Shown here piece after piece: positions 19,259 through 29,871 of a stretch of DNA of 64,000 bases (positions within the stretch are counted from its first letter, which is position 1; each line of letters opens with the position of its first letter). The position numbers were made by a program, and so were the translations under genes. The notes beneath the pieces are model-generated. The model searched no databases. It saw only the letters and a list, made by a program, of their open reading frames with translations, and had not been told where the DNA came from. The DNA lies in NCBI RefSeq assembly GCF_003012345.1, contig NZ_PVRV01000024.1:310001-374000 (forward strand). Reading direction: 5' to 3'. This stretch comes from Phytohalomonas tamaricis (lineage in GTDB: Bacteria > Pseudomonadota > Gammaproteobacteria > Pseudomonadales > Halomonadaceae).

Positions 19259-22072
19259 TCATACCCTCGCCTCGTTCGAGGCATCGATGTTATCGGAGGC
19301 AAGTAAGGCAATGGGAAGCGACACGAGTATGTCTCCCACTGCCATCGAGTCCGGCGTACCCTTGAAGGAAACGCCGTCCAGCATGTTGGTCCAGCCAGCA
19401 CTGGCAGGTAGATGAATGCGTGTATCTGCCCACTGGTCGGAGGAAATGCGCGGCAGAGTGGCTGACGTCATCAACGCAGCGGGCAGACGTGGTGCCACAA
19501 CGACAACCGTACGGCCCTCCAGCTCACGAGCGAAGGCAACAACACGTTCAGCATACGCCCCCTCGACCATGAGCGGAGCGTAATCGCCTTTGGCAAAAAG
19601 CTCCGGCAACTGTTTGCGCAATGCTAGAGTGCGTGCGATCACCGCCTGCTTGATGCGTCCGTCATGCCAGCTTTCCAGTAGCTCGGCTGGTGTTGCAGTG
19701 TCGGCCAGCGCGGCACGACGAGCGTCAAAATCGACCGGGCGCCGATTATCAGGATCAACCAGACTGAAATCCCAGTACTCGCACCCCTGATAGAGATCGG
19801 GAACGCCGGGCGAGGTCATTTTAAGCAAAGTCTGGGCCAGGCCATTGACTGCCCCGGCCGGTGCAACGGCCTGTACCGCCGCGGCAATATCGTTGCGCAA
19901 ATCCTGCGCTTCAGGCGATTCAAGCAGGGTAAAGATCATGTCACGGCATGCACGCTCATAGCCTTCATTGGGATGCCACCAGTGACTTTCGAGCTTCGCT
20001 TCGCGCAGCGCCTTTTTTTGCCAAGCAGCCAAACGCTCAGCGAATTCGTGCATGCCATCATGATCATCAACCGCGAGCCCCAGCGGCCAGGCGCCTACCA
20101 TGATCTGATAGAGCATCATTTCATCGCCTGGCGTTGGCGCGACGCCATCTTCCAGCGCGGCACGAAATGACGTTGCCGTCGTCATCCAGCAGCGCACACG
20201 ATCGGCAAACCATTCGGCATGTTCAGATAACACCGCCAGACGCGCCCTGACATCCTCGCCCCGCTTGTGATCATGAGTGGCCGTAGTGAGCAAATTGCGA
20301 GGAAAGTTTTCCAGGCGATTCTGATTCGCCGTATGAAACTCCGCACTCGATGCGCTGAAATGCTGCGGATCAAATCCCACATCGTTACGTGAGATCAGTA
20401 CTGCGCTGCGATAGCCCGCCGTATCTTCGACGGCCTTGGCGGCAACGGGTGAAGTAAGCTGTTGAAACTTGGTAATCGCCTTGAGACGCAACTCACGTTC
20501 ATGAGCGGCAAACTTCTGTGGCGCTTCCCCGCCCAGCCAGCGCTCCAGATAATCGAGTGCATTGCGCTCGACCGGATCAAGATTGGGCTTCGCTGCCTCC
20601 AGCGCCTGACGAAAGACGGCTTCGTCTACCTCCGGGCGGCCCTGCTCGTCAGCATAGGTACGATAAACGCCAAACTGAGCCACCAGTTCACGCAGTGCAC
20701 GACGAATCATGCCGAGCGTGACGTCACGTGTTGCAGGCATACTACGCGCGACGGCTAACAGGCTACGCGCTGCGGATTCAAACTCACTGGCCAACGCAGT
20801 CTTGAGCATTAGCCGGCGCGCACGCTTGACCTCGACTAGAAAATCACCGGGGCGGCCAGAGAGCGATGTCCAGAGTTCACGCAGCGCGGCTTCACCATCG
20901 CCGTCATGCTGTAACGCCGAGACATCGTTCATGAATTCATAACCGGTCGTGCCGTCGATATTCCAATCGACGTGCATCGTCTCGCCTTCGGCCAGAATCT
21001 TTTCGGCAAAGATGGGGATGTGCTGCCCAGCCAACCCTTCAGGACGCCGTGTGCTTATATCATCGAGCCGTTGGCGCAGTCGCAGGCAATATCCCTTGGG
21101 GTCGGATAGCCCATCGATATGATCGATACGCAACCCATCAACCAGTCCCTCCTCGACAAGCCGGAATATCAGCGCATGACTGGCTTCGAATACGTCGGGT
21201 ACTTCCACCCGGACGGCGCCCAACTCGGTAATATCAAAAAAGCGCCGCCAGTTGATGTCATCCGATGCTGTCCGCCACCACGCCAAGCGATAATGCTGAC
21301 GCTCAAGTAACCCATGCAACTGCTCGAAGCCCGCATCGGTTGTGGCATCAAAGGCAAGCAATGCCCGCGACATCACATCGCGAAGCTGTGGCGAGGCGAC
21401 TGCATCACGCAGCCACACATGCGCCTGATTGGCCGCCGAGTGAATGTTGCTTGGCCCACTATAGTGGGTGAGCGCCTCGAACACCTCGGCCGTTCCCTTG
21501 AGAGAACTCTCATCGGAATGACGAAGAATATCGCCGTAATGACGGGGGTCAATCGGGAAACGGTGCTCGAAATATTCAACAAAGAACTCGCCACGATCAT
21601 AATCGCAGCATAATTTGACATCGCCCGAACGCAGCGCCTCATCGTAGGGCGTACCCAGAAACGGGGCCAGAAGCTTACCGTTCAAGGTGGGGTCGGGAGA
21701 GTTCCAGTCAATATCAAAATAGTGGGCATGCAGGCTTTCCTGCCCCCATTTCAGCACGTCCTGCCACCAAGGATTTTCCCGACCGCCCACGGCAAGATGG
21801 TTAGGCACGATATCGAGTATCAGGCCCATCCCTCGGGCACGCAGCGCCTCGACCAGACGCCGCAATCCACTCTCACCGCCCAGCTCCGGATTGATCCGTG
21901 TCGGATCAACGCCATCATAACCATGCGTTGAGCCTGACCGCGCCTTCAGCAGCGGAGAAGCATAGACATGGCTGATACCTAGCGCCTCAAAATAACCGAC
22001 AAGGCCTACAGCATCATCAAGGGTGAAATCGTGATGGAACTGCAAGCGAGCGGTTGCACGTAGTCCTGTCAT
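19259..22072 (-). CDS. treY: Malto-oligosyltrehalose synthase
   Basis: 937 residues, GH13 subfamily 26. It turns the reducing-end alpha-1,4 bond of a maltodextrin into an alpha,alpha-1,1 bond, giving maltooligosyl-trehalose. Visible features are the barrel start YFEALGISHVYASPLLKARS, the nucleophile in LRIDHIDGLSDPKGY (D317), the acid in IPIFAEKILAEGE (E357), and the C-terminal block MTSPGVPDLYQGCEYWDFSL with LVDPDNRRPVDF. The length is typical (Arthrobacter and Pseudomonas enzymes are somewhat shorter to similar). The ATG at 22072 lacks a strong ribosome binding site; 55 bases separate it from malQ. Its product is cut by TreZ, encoded two genes upstream. Confidence 0.95.
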   Translation of the reverse strand: MTGLRATARLQFHHDFTLDDAVGLVGYFEALGISHVYASPLLKARSGSTHGYDGVDPTRINPELGGESGLRRLVEALRARGMGLILDIVPNHLAVGGRENPWWQDVLKWGQESLHAHYFDIDWNSPDPTLNGKLLAPFLGTPYDEALRSGDVKLCCDYDRGEFFVEYFEHRFPIDPRHYGDILRHSDESSLKGTAEVFEALTHYSGPSNIHSAANQAHVWLRDAVASPQLRDVMSRALLAFDATTDAGFEQLHGLLERQHYRLAWWRTASDDINWRRFFDITELGAVRVEVPDVFEASHALIFRLVEEGLVDGLRIDHIDGLSDPKGYCLRLRQRLDDISTRRPEGLAGQHIPIFAEKILAEGETMHVDWNIDGTTGYEFMNDVSALQHDGDGEAALRELWTSLSGRPGDFLVEVKRARRLMLKTALASEFESAARSLLAVARSMPATRDVTLGMIRRALRELVAQFGVYRTYADEQGRPEVDEAVFRQALEAAKPNLDPVERNALDYLERWLGGEAPQKFAAHERELRLKAITKFQQLTSPVAAKAVEDTAGYRSAVLISRNDVGFDPQHFSASSAEFHTANQNRLENFPRNLLTTATHDHKRGEDVRARLAVLSEHAEWFADRVRCWMTTATSFRAALEDGVAPTPGDEMMLYQIMVGAWPLGLAVDDHDGMHEFAERLAAWQKKALREAKLESHWWHPNEGYERACRDMIFTLLESPEAQDLRNDIAAAVQAVAPAGAVNGLAQTLLKMTSPGVPDLYQGCEYWDFSLVDPDNRRPVDFDARRAALADTATPAELLESWHDGRIKQAVIARTLALRKQLPELFAKGDYAPLMVEGAYAERVVAFARELEGRTVVVVAPRLPAALMTSATLPRISSDQWADTRIHLPASAGWTNMLDGVSFKGTPDSMAVGDILVSLPIALLASDNIDASNEARV

Positions 22073-22127
22073 AACGGCTTGCTCATGTGGTGTCCTTACC
22101 TCATTACAGAAGCCAACCCCCTAAGTG

Positions 22128-24209
22128 TCACGGCGTATCGTCCAGCCGTGCACGATTCAGCACGTTAAGACGTGCCGATACATCGGGTTGGTCGAGTAGC
22201 GTCTCGGCCGTTCCTGGCCAGCGACGACGCCAATTAGGGTGTTCATTGATGGTGCCAGGTAGATTGGCTTGCTCCACCAGGCCAAGCGCATCCTCGACCG
22301 GCAAAATAGCCAGCATTGAGGGTGTCCTGCCAATATGGCGTGCAGCGGCTATAAGAACGTCATCGACATTCTCGGTCGCTGCGACATGTAAGAGTTCTGC
22401 TAACTGCTCACGCTCGTCCTGACGAGCCTGATACAGCGCTGCTTCGCTTTCATTCTCATCAATCATATCAAGCCGAGCGCGCCACGCGATGTCTCGGCCT
22501 GTCCACCAGCCAGCAACGGTAGGCAGATCATGGGTACTGGTCATGGCCATCGCTTCGGCTGCGTACTCTTCGGCCGGCGTGAACTCATCCTCTTCACGCT
22601 CGAACCACATCACCCGCATGCCGAGCACGCCACGTGCATCCAGCTTGTCACGAAAGCCAGGTTCAACGGTGCCCAGATCCTCACCGATAACAATCGCCCG
22701 ATGGCGATGGGATTCCAGCGCCACCAACCTTAGCAGGTCATCGAGCGGATAACGCACATAGGCCCCTTCGGTGGCCTTGGCGCCATTGGGCACCAACCAC
22801 AGCCGCGACAGGCCCATGGCGTGGTCGATTCTCATCCCGCCAGCGCCTTGAAAGCCTGCCCTCAGCATCTCGATAAAGGCACGGAAACCATGGCGCTTGA
22901 GGCCTTGCGGTGAAAACCCGGCCACACCCCACAACTGACCACGAGCATTGAAAGCGTCGGGCGGCGCACCCACTGACAGCTCGGACAACATCTCGCTTTT
23001 CCGACTCCAGGCTTGGCTACCGGCAGCATCTGCACCGACGGCAAGATCGTTGACCAGACCGACCGCCATGCCTGCCTCACGTGCGCCGCGCTGTGCCAGC
23101 TCAAGGCCACGAGCAATCAGCCACTGCAGAAAGGCATGAAACCCGACGTCGTAGGCGTGTTCAAGCGCGAACCGATTGACCTCTTCACTGCGGGGGTCCT
23201 GCAAAGCCTGCGGCCACTGGCGCCAGTCGGTCGTTCCTTGCACGGCACACAGCGTCTCGAAACGGCAGTGATCTTCCAGGGCTTCGCCGCCGTGATGTCG
23301 AAACTCGGCAAAATCGGCCATCGCCTCACTGTCGGACTGGCTGCCATTGGACCCGTAGAAATCTTCATAGAGGGCACGGAGCAACGTAAGCTTGTTGCGC
23401 GCCGCTTGTGGCCAGTCAATCAAATCAAGCGTTTCCAGCCGTTTCCGCTCATCGCCAAGCCCTAGCCGGGTAATCGCCTTATCGACCGCCGACTCCCCCA
23501 ATATTTGCTCAGGTGCGGCGTGTAAACCATTGCGCCACAGGCGACTCGAGGGCGAATAAGGACTGAAGCGCTCGACATCGGATGTAAACATGGCATGAAC
23601 AGGGCTGATCGTCAGGGCATGAGCACCGTGACGGGCGGCCGCACGAACAAATGTTTCCAAGGCTGCCGTATCGCCGATGCCACCATCACCAGGACGATGT
23701 AACGCATAAATCTGTGCGGCTAGTCCCCACACCCGCGCCGTGTCGCGCTCACGCTTATCACTCGTTAGCGCCTCGGCAATGGAAAAGCAGCGCTCTGGTG
23801 CAACAGCCAGGGTAAGCGTCGTCTCGGCAACCGTGAGCTGATGATAGCCAGGCGTGTCGATCGCCGGCAGTTTGCCATTCGTGTCAATATGCCCCTCAAC
23901 ACGACGGCCATCCTCGCGTATCAACGTAAAGGGCGTGCGTTGTTCCAGACGGCAAGGCAAGAGCAGAGGCACATTGATGTCAGCTGTCAGCAACGGCGGC
24001 AGATCAGCAATGCTGGCGGGCGCATTCAACCGCTCTAGGCGCGCTATGCTCTCCTCGATCTGTTCGTCCGTCGCAGCCGGATAGCCCAATGCATCGAGAA
24101 CATCGCGCATGGCTTGCGGCGGCACGTGCTGATCGTCACCATTGGCGTCCTGCCAATCGATCATGATGCCGGCCATTTCGGCGAGCTGCGTCAGCCGATC
24201 GTCGCTCAT
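22128..24209 (-). CDS. malQ: 4-alpha-glucanotransferase (amylomaltase)
   Basis: 693 residues, GH77. It transfers 1,4-glucan segments between maltodextrins. Visible are the N-terminal extra domain typical of the long proteobacterial form, then the barrel with the nucleophile in GGMRIDHAMGLSRLW, the acid Glu in AIVIGEDLGTVEPGF and the third carboxylate in MTSTHDLPTVAGWW. The start is the ATG at 24209, seven bases after AAGGAG; a GTG three bases upstream is also in frame. The ATG shares its A with the treZ stop (TGATG), so translation is coupled. MalQ recycles short chains left by TreY, TreZ and GlgX into longer substrates. Confidence 0.95.
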   Translation of the reverse strand: MSDDRLTQLAEMAGIMIDWQDANGDDQHVPPQAMRDVLDALGYPAATDEQIEESIARLERLNAPASIADLPPLLTADINVPLLLPCRLEQRTPFTLIREDGRRVEGHIDTNGKLPAIDTPGYHQLTVAETTLTLAVAPERCFSIAEALTSDKRERDTARVWGLAAQIYALHRPGDGGIGDTAALETFVRAAARHGAHALTISPVHAMFTSDVERFSPYSPSSRLWRNGLHAAPEQILGESAVDKAITRLGLGDERKRLETLDLIDWPQAARNKLTLLRALYEDFYGSNGSQSDSEAMADFAEFRHHGGEALEDHCRFETLCAVQGTTDWRQWPQALQDPRSEEVNRFALEHAYDVGFHAFLQWLIARGLELAQRGAREAGMAVGLVNDLAVGADAAGSQAWSRKSEMLSELSVGAPPDAFNARGQLWGVAGFSPQGLKRHGFRAFIEMLRAGFQGAGGMRIDHAMGLSRLWLVPNGAKATEGAYVRYPLDDLLRLVALESHRHRAIVIGEDLGTVEPGFRDKLDARGVLGMRVMWFEREEDEFTPAEEYAAEAMAMTSTHDLPTVAGWWTGRDIAWRARLDMIDENESEAALYQARQDEREQLAELLHVAATENVDDVLIAAARHIGRTPSMLAILPVEDALGLVEQANLPGTINEHPNWRRRWPGTAETLLDQPDVSARLNVLNRARLDDTP

Positions 24210-26032
24210 CACACGGCTCCTTCAGATGCAGTGTCGTTCAGCCATGCTACTGCTCGGGCTGGCGGAAGTTCTTGATTGGCTAACGGGGTCGACTCATCGC
24301 TATCAAATAGCCGCCGCCCATTGGGCTCCGGCAATGAGACGGGCTGAGAGCCGATGTTAACCGCTATCGTCAATACGCTATCGTCACCCATCGTCCAGCA
24401 GGCAATGACCGCACCGTCCCCCAGCGCCTTGGCTTCACCGAAACTTGCCCCTTCCAGGCGAGGAACAATCTCTTCATGTCGCAGGGCCAACAACGTGCGG
24501 TAAAACGCCCGCCACTCCCCATGCTCTTCACTCTCGGCAAGGGTGAAGTCGGGCATTGAGGCGCTGAATGTTGACTCGGCATTGGGATCAGGAATCGCCT
24601 TGCGAGCTTCCTCATCGTTGAAGGCGGCGAAATCGGCGAATTCAGCGCGACGGCCTTCTCGCACGGCATCGGCCAGTTCAGGCTTGTGATCGGTAAAGAA
24701 CAGAAACGGCTGCTTCGAGCCCCACTCGTCCCCCATGAAAATCATGGGAATCATCGGTGAGAGTAGCAGCAGTACCGTCGCCGCTCTCAGCGCATTGACA
24801 TCGGCCAGTTGGGTGAGACGATCACCCATGGCGCGGTTGCCAATCTGATCGTGATTTTGAAGGAAAAGGATAAAGGCACTAGGGGGCAAGTGACCGCTAG
24901 GCTCGCCACGTGAGTGACCATGACGGGTATTCTGACCCTGAAAAATGAACCCTTCACTCAGACAGCGTACCAGCTTGTTGGTCGCATCTTCAAAGTAGTC
25001 GGAGTAATACGCCTCGTTCTCACCGGTGAGCAAAACGTGCAATACGTTATGGCCGTCATCGTTCCACTGAGCGTCATAGGCACTTTCAAGCAGCGTTGCC
25101 GAGTTGTGTTCGTTCTCAAGCATGAGATGAACCTGACGACCGGCTGATATCGTCTGATTGATTACCGCTGACATTTCAATCAGAAAATCCTGCTCGGTTA
25201 TGGCATGCACGGCATCAAAGCGCAGCCCGTCGAAGCGATATTCCTTCAACCACATCAGCGCATTGTCGATGAAGAATGTGCGCACTTCAGGACGACGAAA
25301 ATCGATTGCCGGGCCCCAAGGTGTGTTGATGTCTTCGCGGAAGAACCCCTTGGCATACTGAAAGAGATAGTTACCATCCGGCCCGAAGTGGTTATAAACG
25401 ACATCGAGAAACACCATCATCTGATGTTCATGAGCGGCATCAATCAGCTCCTTGAGTTCCTCAGGCGACCCATAGGCTGACGCCACGGCATAGGGCAACA
25501 CACCGTCATAGCCCCAGTTGCGCTGGCCAGGGAAATCATTGAGCGGCATCAGCTCAATGGCCGTAACCCCCAAGGCGGCAAGCTCTGGCAAACGCTCCAT
25601 GACTCCCACAAAACCGCCCATTGCGCCGACATGCAGCTCATAAATGACGGTTTCATTCCAGGGACGTCCGCGCCAGTCAGGACACATCCATTCATAGTTA
25701 TAGGGATCAACAACGACGCTATAGCCGTCGACATCCTCGGCCTGCATGCGTGCAGCCGGGTCCGGCACAGGCGTCTCGTCGTTAATCAGATAACGATAGC
25801 GTGCCCCCGCCAAACATGGGGTATCGAGCGTAAAATGACCATTATCGAGAGCATCCATCGGCACTGTGCCCTGGCCTTCGATCTCGACGCTGACCAACTC
25901 AGCATCCGGCGCCCATATTGAAAAATGCACCGTTTCTTCATCGATGATATTGGCACCGAAGGTGGTCTCGAATTCGAAATGCCAGGCGAGCGCACCTGAC
26001 GAACTTGCATTATAAAGTGCCCGACGAGTCAT
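24209..26032 (-). CDS. treZ: Malto-oligosyltrehalose trehalohydrolase
   Basis: 607 residues, GH13 subfamily 10. It releases trehalose from maltooligosyl-trehalose made by TreY. The N-terminal beta domain ([17 protein letters not shown], about 37-53) precedes the barrel ([20 protein letters not shown], about 131-150), with the nucleophile in [11 protein letters not shown] (D273), acid in LMLENEHN (E306) and [15 protein letters not shown] after it. The frame could open at a TTG at 26041, but the ATG at 26032 gives the expected MTRRALYN start. It overlaps the glgB stop (ATGA), coupling the two genes. Length is typical. Confidence 0.95.
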   Translation of the reverse strand: MTRRALYNASSSGALAWHFEFETTFGANIIDEETVHFSIWAPDAELVSVEIEGQGTVPMDALDNGHFTLDTPCLAGARYRYLINDETPVPDPAARMQAEDVDGYSVVVDPYNYEWMCPDWRGRPWNETVIYELHVGAMGGFVGVMERLPELAALGVTAIELMPLNDFPGQRNWGYDGVLPYAVASAYGSPEELKELIDAAHEHQMMVFLDVVYNHFGPDGNYLFQYAKGFFREDINTPWGPAIDFRRPEVRTFFIDNALMWLKEYRFDGLRFDAVHAITEQDFLIEMSAVINQTISAGRQVHLMLENEHNSATLLESAYDAQWNDDGHNVLHVLLTGENEAYYSDYFEDATNKLVRCLSEGFIFQGQNTRHGHSRGEPSGHLPPSAFILFLQNHDQIGNRAMGDRLTQLADVNALRAATVLLLLSPMIPMIFMGDEWGSKQPFLFFTDHKPELADAVREGRRAEFADFAAFNDEEARKAIPDPNAESTFSASMPDFTLAESEEHGEWRAFYRTLLALRHEEIVPRLEGASFGEAKALGDGAVIACWTMGDDSVLTIAVNIGSQPVSLPEPNGRRLFDSDESTPLANQELPPARAVAWLNDTASEGAV

Positions 26033-28260
26033 GAAGGCCAATCTCCCTGGCGAAGATAAAGAGTCGAAAGCGGAGGCAGCGTCAGCGTAAGCGAGGCTGA
26101 GTAACCGTGTGAGGGCTCTTCCTGAGCCTGCACGCCGCTCGCATTACCTACATTAGAACCACCATAGAACACGCTATCGCTATTGAAAATCTCTCGCCAC
26201 GTGCCCAGCCCCGGAACGCCGATGCGATAGTCATTGCGCGTTACCGGCGTTAAGTTCGTCACCGCGAGCATCGGTGCCGTGCCCTCGGCGCCCATCCGTA
26301 TGAATGCGAATACACTATTGTTAGAATCATCGCCAACGACCCATTCAAACCCTGCAGGCTCAATGTCACGCGCATGTAGCGCCTGCTCAGCGACATAGAT
26401 TCGATTAAGGTCGGCAACAGCACGCGAAATACCAATATGGCGCGGGTCTTCAAGTAGCTGCCAGTCCAGCTCGCTGTCATGATCCCACTCCTGCTGCTGG
26501 GCGATTTCGCCTCCCATGAATAACAGCTTCTTGCCCGGATGGGCCCACATGAAGGCCAAATAAGCACGCAGGTTGGCTAGTCGCTGCCAATCATCGCCCG
26601 GCATCTTGCTCAGTAGTGAGCCTTTGCCATGAACCACCTCATCATGAGACAGCGGCAAAATGAACCGTTCGGAAAAGGCATATACCATGCCGAAGGTCAT
26701 GTCATGGTGGTGGTGACACCGATAGATAGGATCACGAGACATGTAATTGAGCGTGTCATGCATCCAGCCCATATTCCATTTAAAGGTAAACCCTAGCCCA
26801 CCCACCGCCACTGGCGCGGTCACGCCGGGCCAGGCCGTGGATTCCTCGGCAATCATCATTGCCCCAGGGCAACGCTCGGCAACGATAGTGTTGAGCTCAC
26901 GCAAGAACGCGACGACTTCCAGATTCTCGCGGCCACCATGCACATTAGGCAGCCATTCGCCATCCTTGCGGCTGTAGTCACGATAGAGCATCGAAGCAAC
27001 CGCATCGACACGTAATCCATCGATATGAAAACGCTCCAGCCACTCAAGCGCACTGGCGACCAGAAAGCCGCGCACCTCATGACGGCCAACATTGTAAATC
27101 AGCGTATCCCAGTCCTGATGCACGCCCTCGCGCGGGTCGGCATACTCGTAGAGTGCCGTACCGTCGAACTGCGCCAATCCATGGGCATCGTTGGGGAAGT
27201 GCGCTGGCACCCAATCAACAATAATACCGATACCCGCTTCATGACAGGCATTGACGAAGCGTGCAAAAGCCTCAGGGGTTCCAAAGCGTGACGAGGGCGC
27301 GAACATGCCCAGGGGCTGGTACCCCCACGAACCGGAAAAAGGATGCTCACTGATCGGTAATAGCTCGATATGGGTGAAACCCAGATCGGCAACATAGGGG
27401 ATCAGCTCGATGATCAATGCATCCCAATCGAGGAAATCGTCATTTTCATCACGCCGCCAGGACCCGACGTGCATTTCATAAATCGATAGCGGCGATACGG
27501 CAGCATCGAAGCCCGCCCGGCGTGTCATCCAGACATCATCAAACCAGCGCAGCGCGTCCGGCGCGGGTATGCGGGAAGCCGTTCCTGGCGCCAGTTCACT
27601 CTGACGAGCGACGGGGTCAGCCTTTTGGGGCAATAATTCACCGTGCTGGCCAATCAGCTCGTATTTGTAGTGCTCGCCAGCGCCGAGCCTGGGGATGAAT
27701 AGCTCCCATACGCCAATGCCACCGCGTAAGCGCATCGGGTGACGCCGCCCATCCCAATTATTGAAGTCTCCCACTACCGACACACGCCGCGCATTAGGTG
27801 CCCACACGGCAAAGCGAACGCCCTTGACGCCTGCACAACTCATCACATGCGCGCCAAGCGCCTCTGCCAGCTTGAAATGACGCCCTTCACTGATCAGATG
27901 AAGATCAAGCTCGCCCAGCAAGGGGCCAAAGGCATAAGGATCTTCCGTTTCATGGATACCGCTGGGCCAGTGAACACGCAGCAGATAAGGCACCCGCTCC
28001 GAGATAGAGCCGCTGAAAACGCCTTCCGGATGCTCGCATGAAAGTTCGCCGAGCAAGCCCCCGCCGTTTCGTGCCACCACCTCGACATGCTGTGCCCCAG
28101 GCATGAATGTCCTGACCATGACACCAGAAGGCGAGTCATGCAGGCCCAACACGGCAAAAGGGTCAGGATGCGTGCCTTTCACCAAGGCTTCGCAGGCTCC
28201 TCCGTCCACTAGGCAATCGATAGGACGTGCTCCATCAGGCACATAGTTTTGTAGCATCAT
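26029..28260 (-). CDS. glgB: 1,4-alpha-glucan branching enzyme (second copy)
   Basis: 743 residues, a full-length GH13 subfamily 9 branching enzyme with N1 and CBM48 domains ([20 protein letters not shown], about 147-166). Catalytic residues are intact: D419 in [16 protein letters not shown]472 in [12 protein letters not shown], and [11 protein letters not shown]. It is about 70% similar by eye to the copy at 8318-10543, with the largest differences in the first 100 residues, so the two may differ in chain-length preference. Start ATG at 28260 has GGAGGG six bases before it. It sits 15 bases from glgA and overlaps treZ by 4 bases; this position pairs it with the GlgA route, whereas the other copy pairs with GlgE. 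Confidence 0.94.
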   Translation of the reverse strand: MMLQNYVPDGARPIDCLVDGGACEALVKGTHPDPFAVLGLHDSPSGVMVRTFMPGAQHVEVVARNGGGLLGELSCEHPEGVFSGSISERVPYLLRVHWPSGIHETEDPYAFGPLLGELDLHLISEGRHFKLAEALGAHVMSCAGVKGVRFAVWAPNARRVSVVGDFNNWDGRRHPMRLRGGIGVWELFIPRLGAGEHYKYELIGQHGELLPQKADPVARQSELAPGTASRIPAPDALRWFDDVWMTRRAGFDAAVSPLSIYEMHVGSWRRDENDDFLDWDALIIELIPYVADLGFTHIELLPISEHPFSGSWGYQPLGMFAPSSRFGTPEAFARFVNACHEAGIGIIVDWVPAHFPNDAHGLAQFDGTALYEYADPREGVHQDWDTLIYNVGRHEVRGFLVASALEWLERFHIDGLRVDAVASMLYRDYSRKDGEWLPNVHGGRENLEVVAFLRELNTIVAERCPGAMMIAEESTAWPGVTAPVAVGGLGFTFKWNMGWMHDTLNYMSRDPIYRCHHHHDMTFGMVYAFSERFILPLSHDEVVHGKGSLLSKMPGDDWQRLANLRAYLAFMWAHPGKKLLFMGGEIAQQQEWDHDSELDWQLLEDPRHIGISRAVADLNRIYVAEQALHARDIEPAGFEWVVGDDSNNSVFAFIRMGAEGTAPMLAVTNLTPVTRNDYRIGVPGLGTWREIFNSDSVFYGGSNVGNASGVQAQEEPSHGYSASLTLTLPPLSTLYLRQGDWPS

Positions 28261-28275
28261 CGCATGCCCTCCGCA

Positions 28276-29871
28276 TTAGCTGACGAGGGCCGTTCGCTCG
28301 CCGATTTCGCTTTCGTAAAGGCGCACGTAAGGAAGTACCGAACCGCGCCACTGATAATGAATGGCCATAGCTGTACGCCGCATGGCATAGAAAAGATCGG
28401 TTGCGCCGAACACGATAAAGGCACGGCGAATAGCGGTCATAAAGCTTTCCTGCGTCATCTCATCAAACAGAAATCCCGTCACGCCATCTTCGATGGTATC
28501 GGCCAACCCGCCGGTACGGTGAGCAATCGGCAACGAGCCAAAACGCTGAGCGTACATCTGGGAGAGCCCACAAGGTTCAAAGCGTGACGGCATCAATAGA
28601 AAATCGCTACCGGCATAAATGCAGCGCGCCTCATGTTCGCTGAAACCGATGCGTACACCGATCGCGCCGGGAAAGCGTGCCGCGAGATTAGTCAGTGCCG
28701 CTTCAACCTTTGGTTCACCCCGGCCAATCACCACAATCTGACCGCCAGCCCGTACAATCGATTCGGCAACACCTATCGTAAGATCAAGCCCCTTTTGATG
28801 TACTAGGCGGGAAACCACAGCAAACAGTGGGCCATGGCAGACAGCCAAACCGAAAGAGCGTCGCACAAATTCGGTATTGGCCCGCTTTCCACTCCAGTCA
28901 TTGGTTGCGAAGGAGCGTGCCAGATGGGTATCGGTCCGAGGATCCCAGCTGTCATCAATGCCATTGGGAATGCCGGTCAGTTCTCCTCGCAGAGAACGCT
29001 CTAACAACAGGCCATCCAATCCGCAGCCGAACTCGGGCGTGGTAATTTCCCGGGCATAGGTCGCGCTTACGGTCGTGATGTGAGACGAGTAATAAACACC
29101 GGCCTTCATGAACGACAAATTGCCGTAAAATTCGACGCCCTCTGGTGAAAAAGCCGATTCAGGAATACCAAGCGACGCCATACGCTCCGGCGAAAACAAC
29201 CCTTGATAGGCCAGGTTATGAATAGTGAAGATGCTAGGCGTATGTACTCCTCGCCAGTGCAGATAACCAGCGGCCAATGCCGAGGGCCAATCGTTGAGAT
29301 GCAAAAGATCAGGGCGCCAGCTGTACTCCTCTTCGAGCCACTGAACGCCGGAAACCAGATCAGCCGCCGCCAGAGACAACCTGGCAAAACGAATATCGTT
29401 GTCTTCCCAATCGACACCGTAAGGATTCAGATAAGGCGTTCCATCGCGATAGAACAGTTCTGGACAAAGTATGATGTAGACGACAAGACCGTCAGGCAGC
29501 TCGATACGCCCCAAGTCACAGGCGGGGATGTCAGCAAGCGCAGGCAGATGGGCAACATGCTGGATGTCATAACAGGCTTCCACAACTTCACGATAGCCCG
29601 GGATGAGTACACGCACATCAGCATGTTCGGCCATAGCACGAGGCAGAGCCGCCGAAACATCACCAAGCCCTCCCACCTTGACAAAATCTGCCATCTCTGA
29701 CGTTACGAACAGTATTTTACGAGCCTGCCCAAACGCTATATTGGCGGCATCGCGCATACGTCGCGGAGAGATTCCGACACGGCCAGGGGAGTTGTTGGAA
29801 AAAGGCTGCGCTGGCGATTTAGCCTCACTGCGACGCACTACTACATCATCTTTGAACGCTGAACGCCCCAT
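28276..29871 (-). CDS. glgA: Glycogen synthase, ADP-glucose type
   Basis: 531 residues, GT5. It adds glucose from ADP-glucose to alpha-1,4-glucan. The core begins near residue 51 (RKILFVTSEMADFVKVGGLG), with the ADP-glucose-binding KVGGLGD motif at about 65-71; LHLNDWPSALAAGYL and the C-terminal MPSRFEPCGLSQMYAQRFGS and HRTGGLADTIEDG motifs are intact. The first ~48 residues are an N-terminal extension with several basic residues, so it is longer than the 477-residue E. coli enzyme. The ATG at 29871 has GGAG at seven bases. It is the first gene of the minus-strand block. No glgC or glgP is in the window, so the ADP-glucose supply must be encoded elsewhere. Confidence 0.94.
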   Translation of the reverse strand: MGRSAFKDDVVVRRSEAKSPAQPFSNNSPGRVGISPRRMRDAANIAFGQARKILFVTSEMADFVKVGGLGDVSAALPRAMAEHADVRVLIPGYREVVEACYDIQHVAHLPALADIPACDLGRIELPDGLVVYIILCPELFYRDGTPYLNPYGVDWEDNDIRFARLSLAAADLVSGVQWLEEEYSWRPDLLHLNDWPSALAAGYLHWRGVHTPSIFTIHNLAYQGLFSPERMASLGIPESAFSPEGVEFYGNLSFMKAGVYYSSHITTVSATYAREITTPEFGCGLDGLLLERSLRGELTGIPNGIDDSWDPRTDTHLARSFATNDWSGKRANTEFVRRSFGLAVCHGPLFAVVSRLVHQKGLDLTIGVAESIVRAGGQIVVIGRGEPKVEAALTNLAARFPGAIGVRIGFSEHEARCIYAGSDFLLMPSRFEPCGLSQMYAQRFGSLPIAHRTGGLADTIEDGVTGFLFDEMTQESFMTAIRRAFIVFGATDLFYAMRRTAMAIHYQWRGSVLPYVRLYESEIGERTALVS

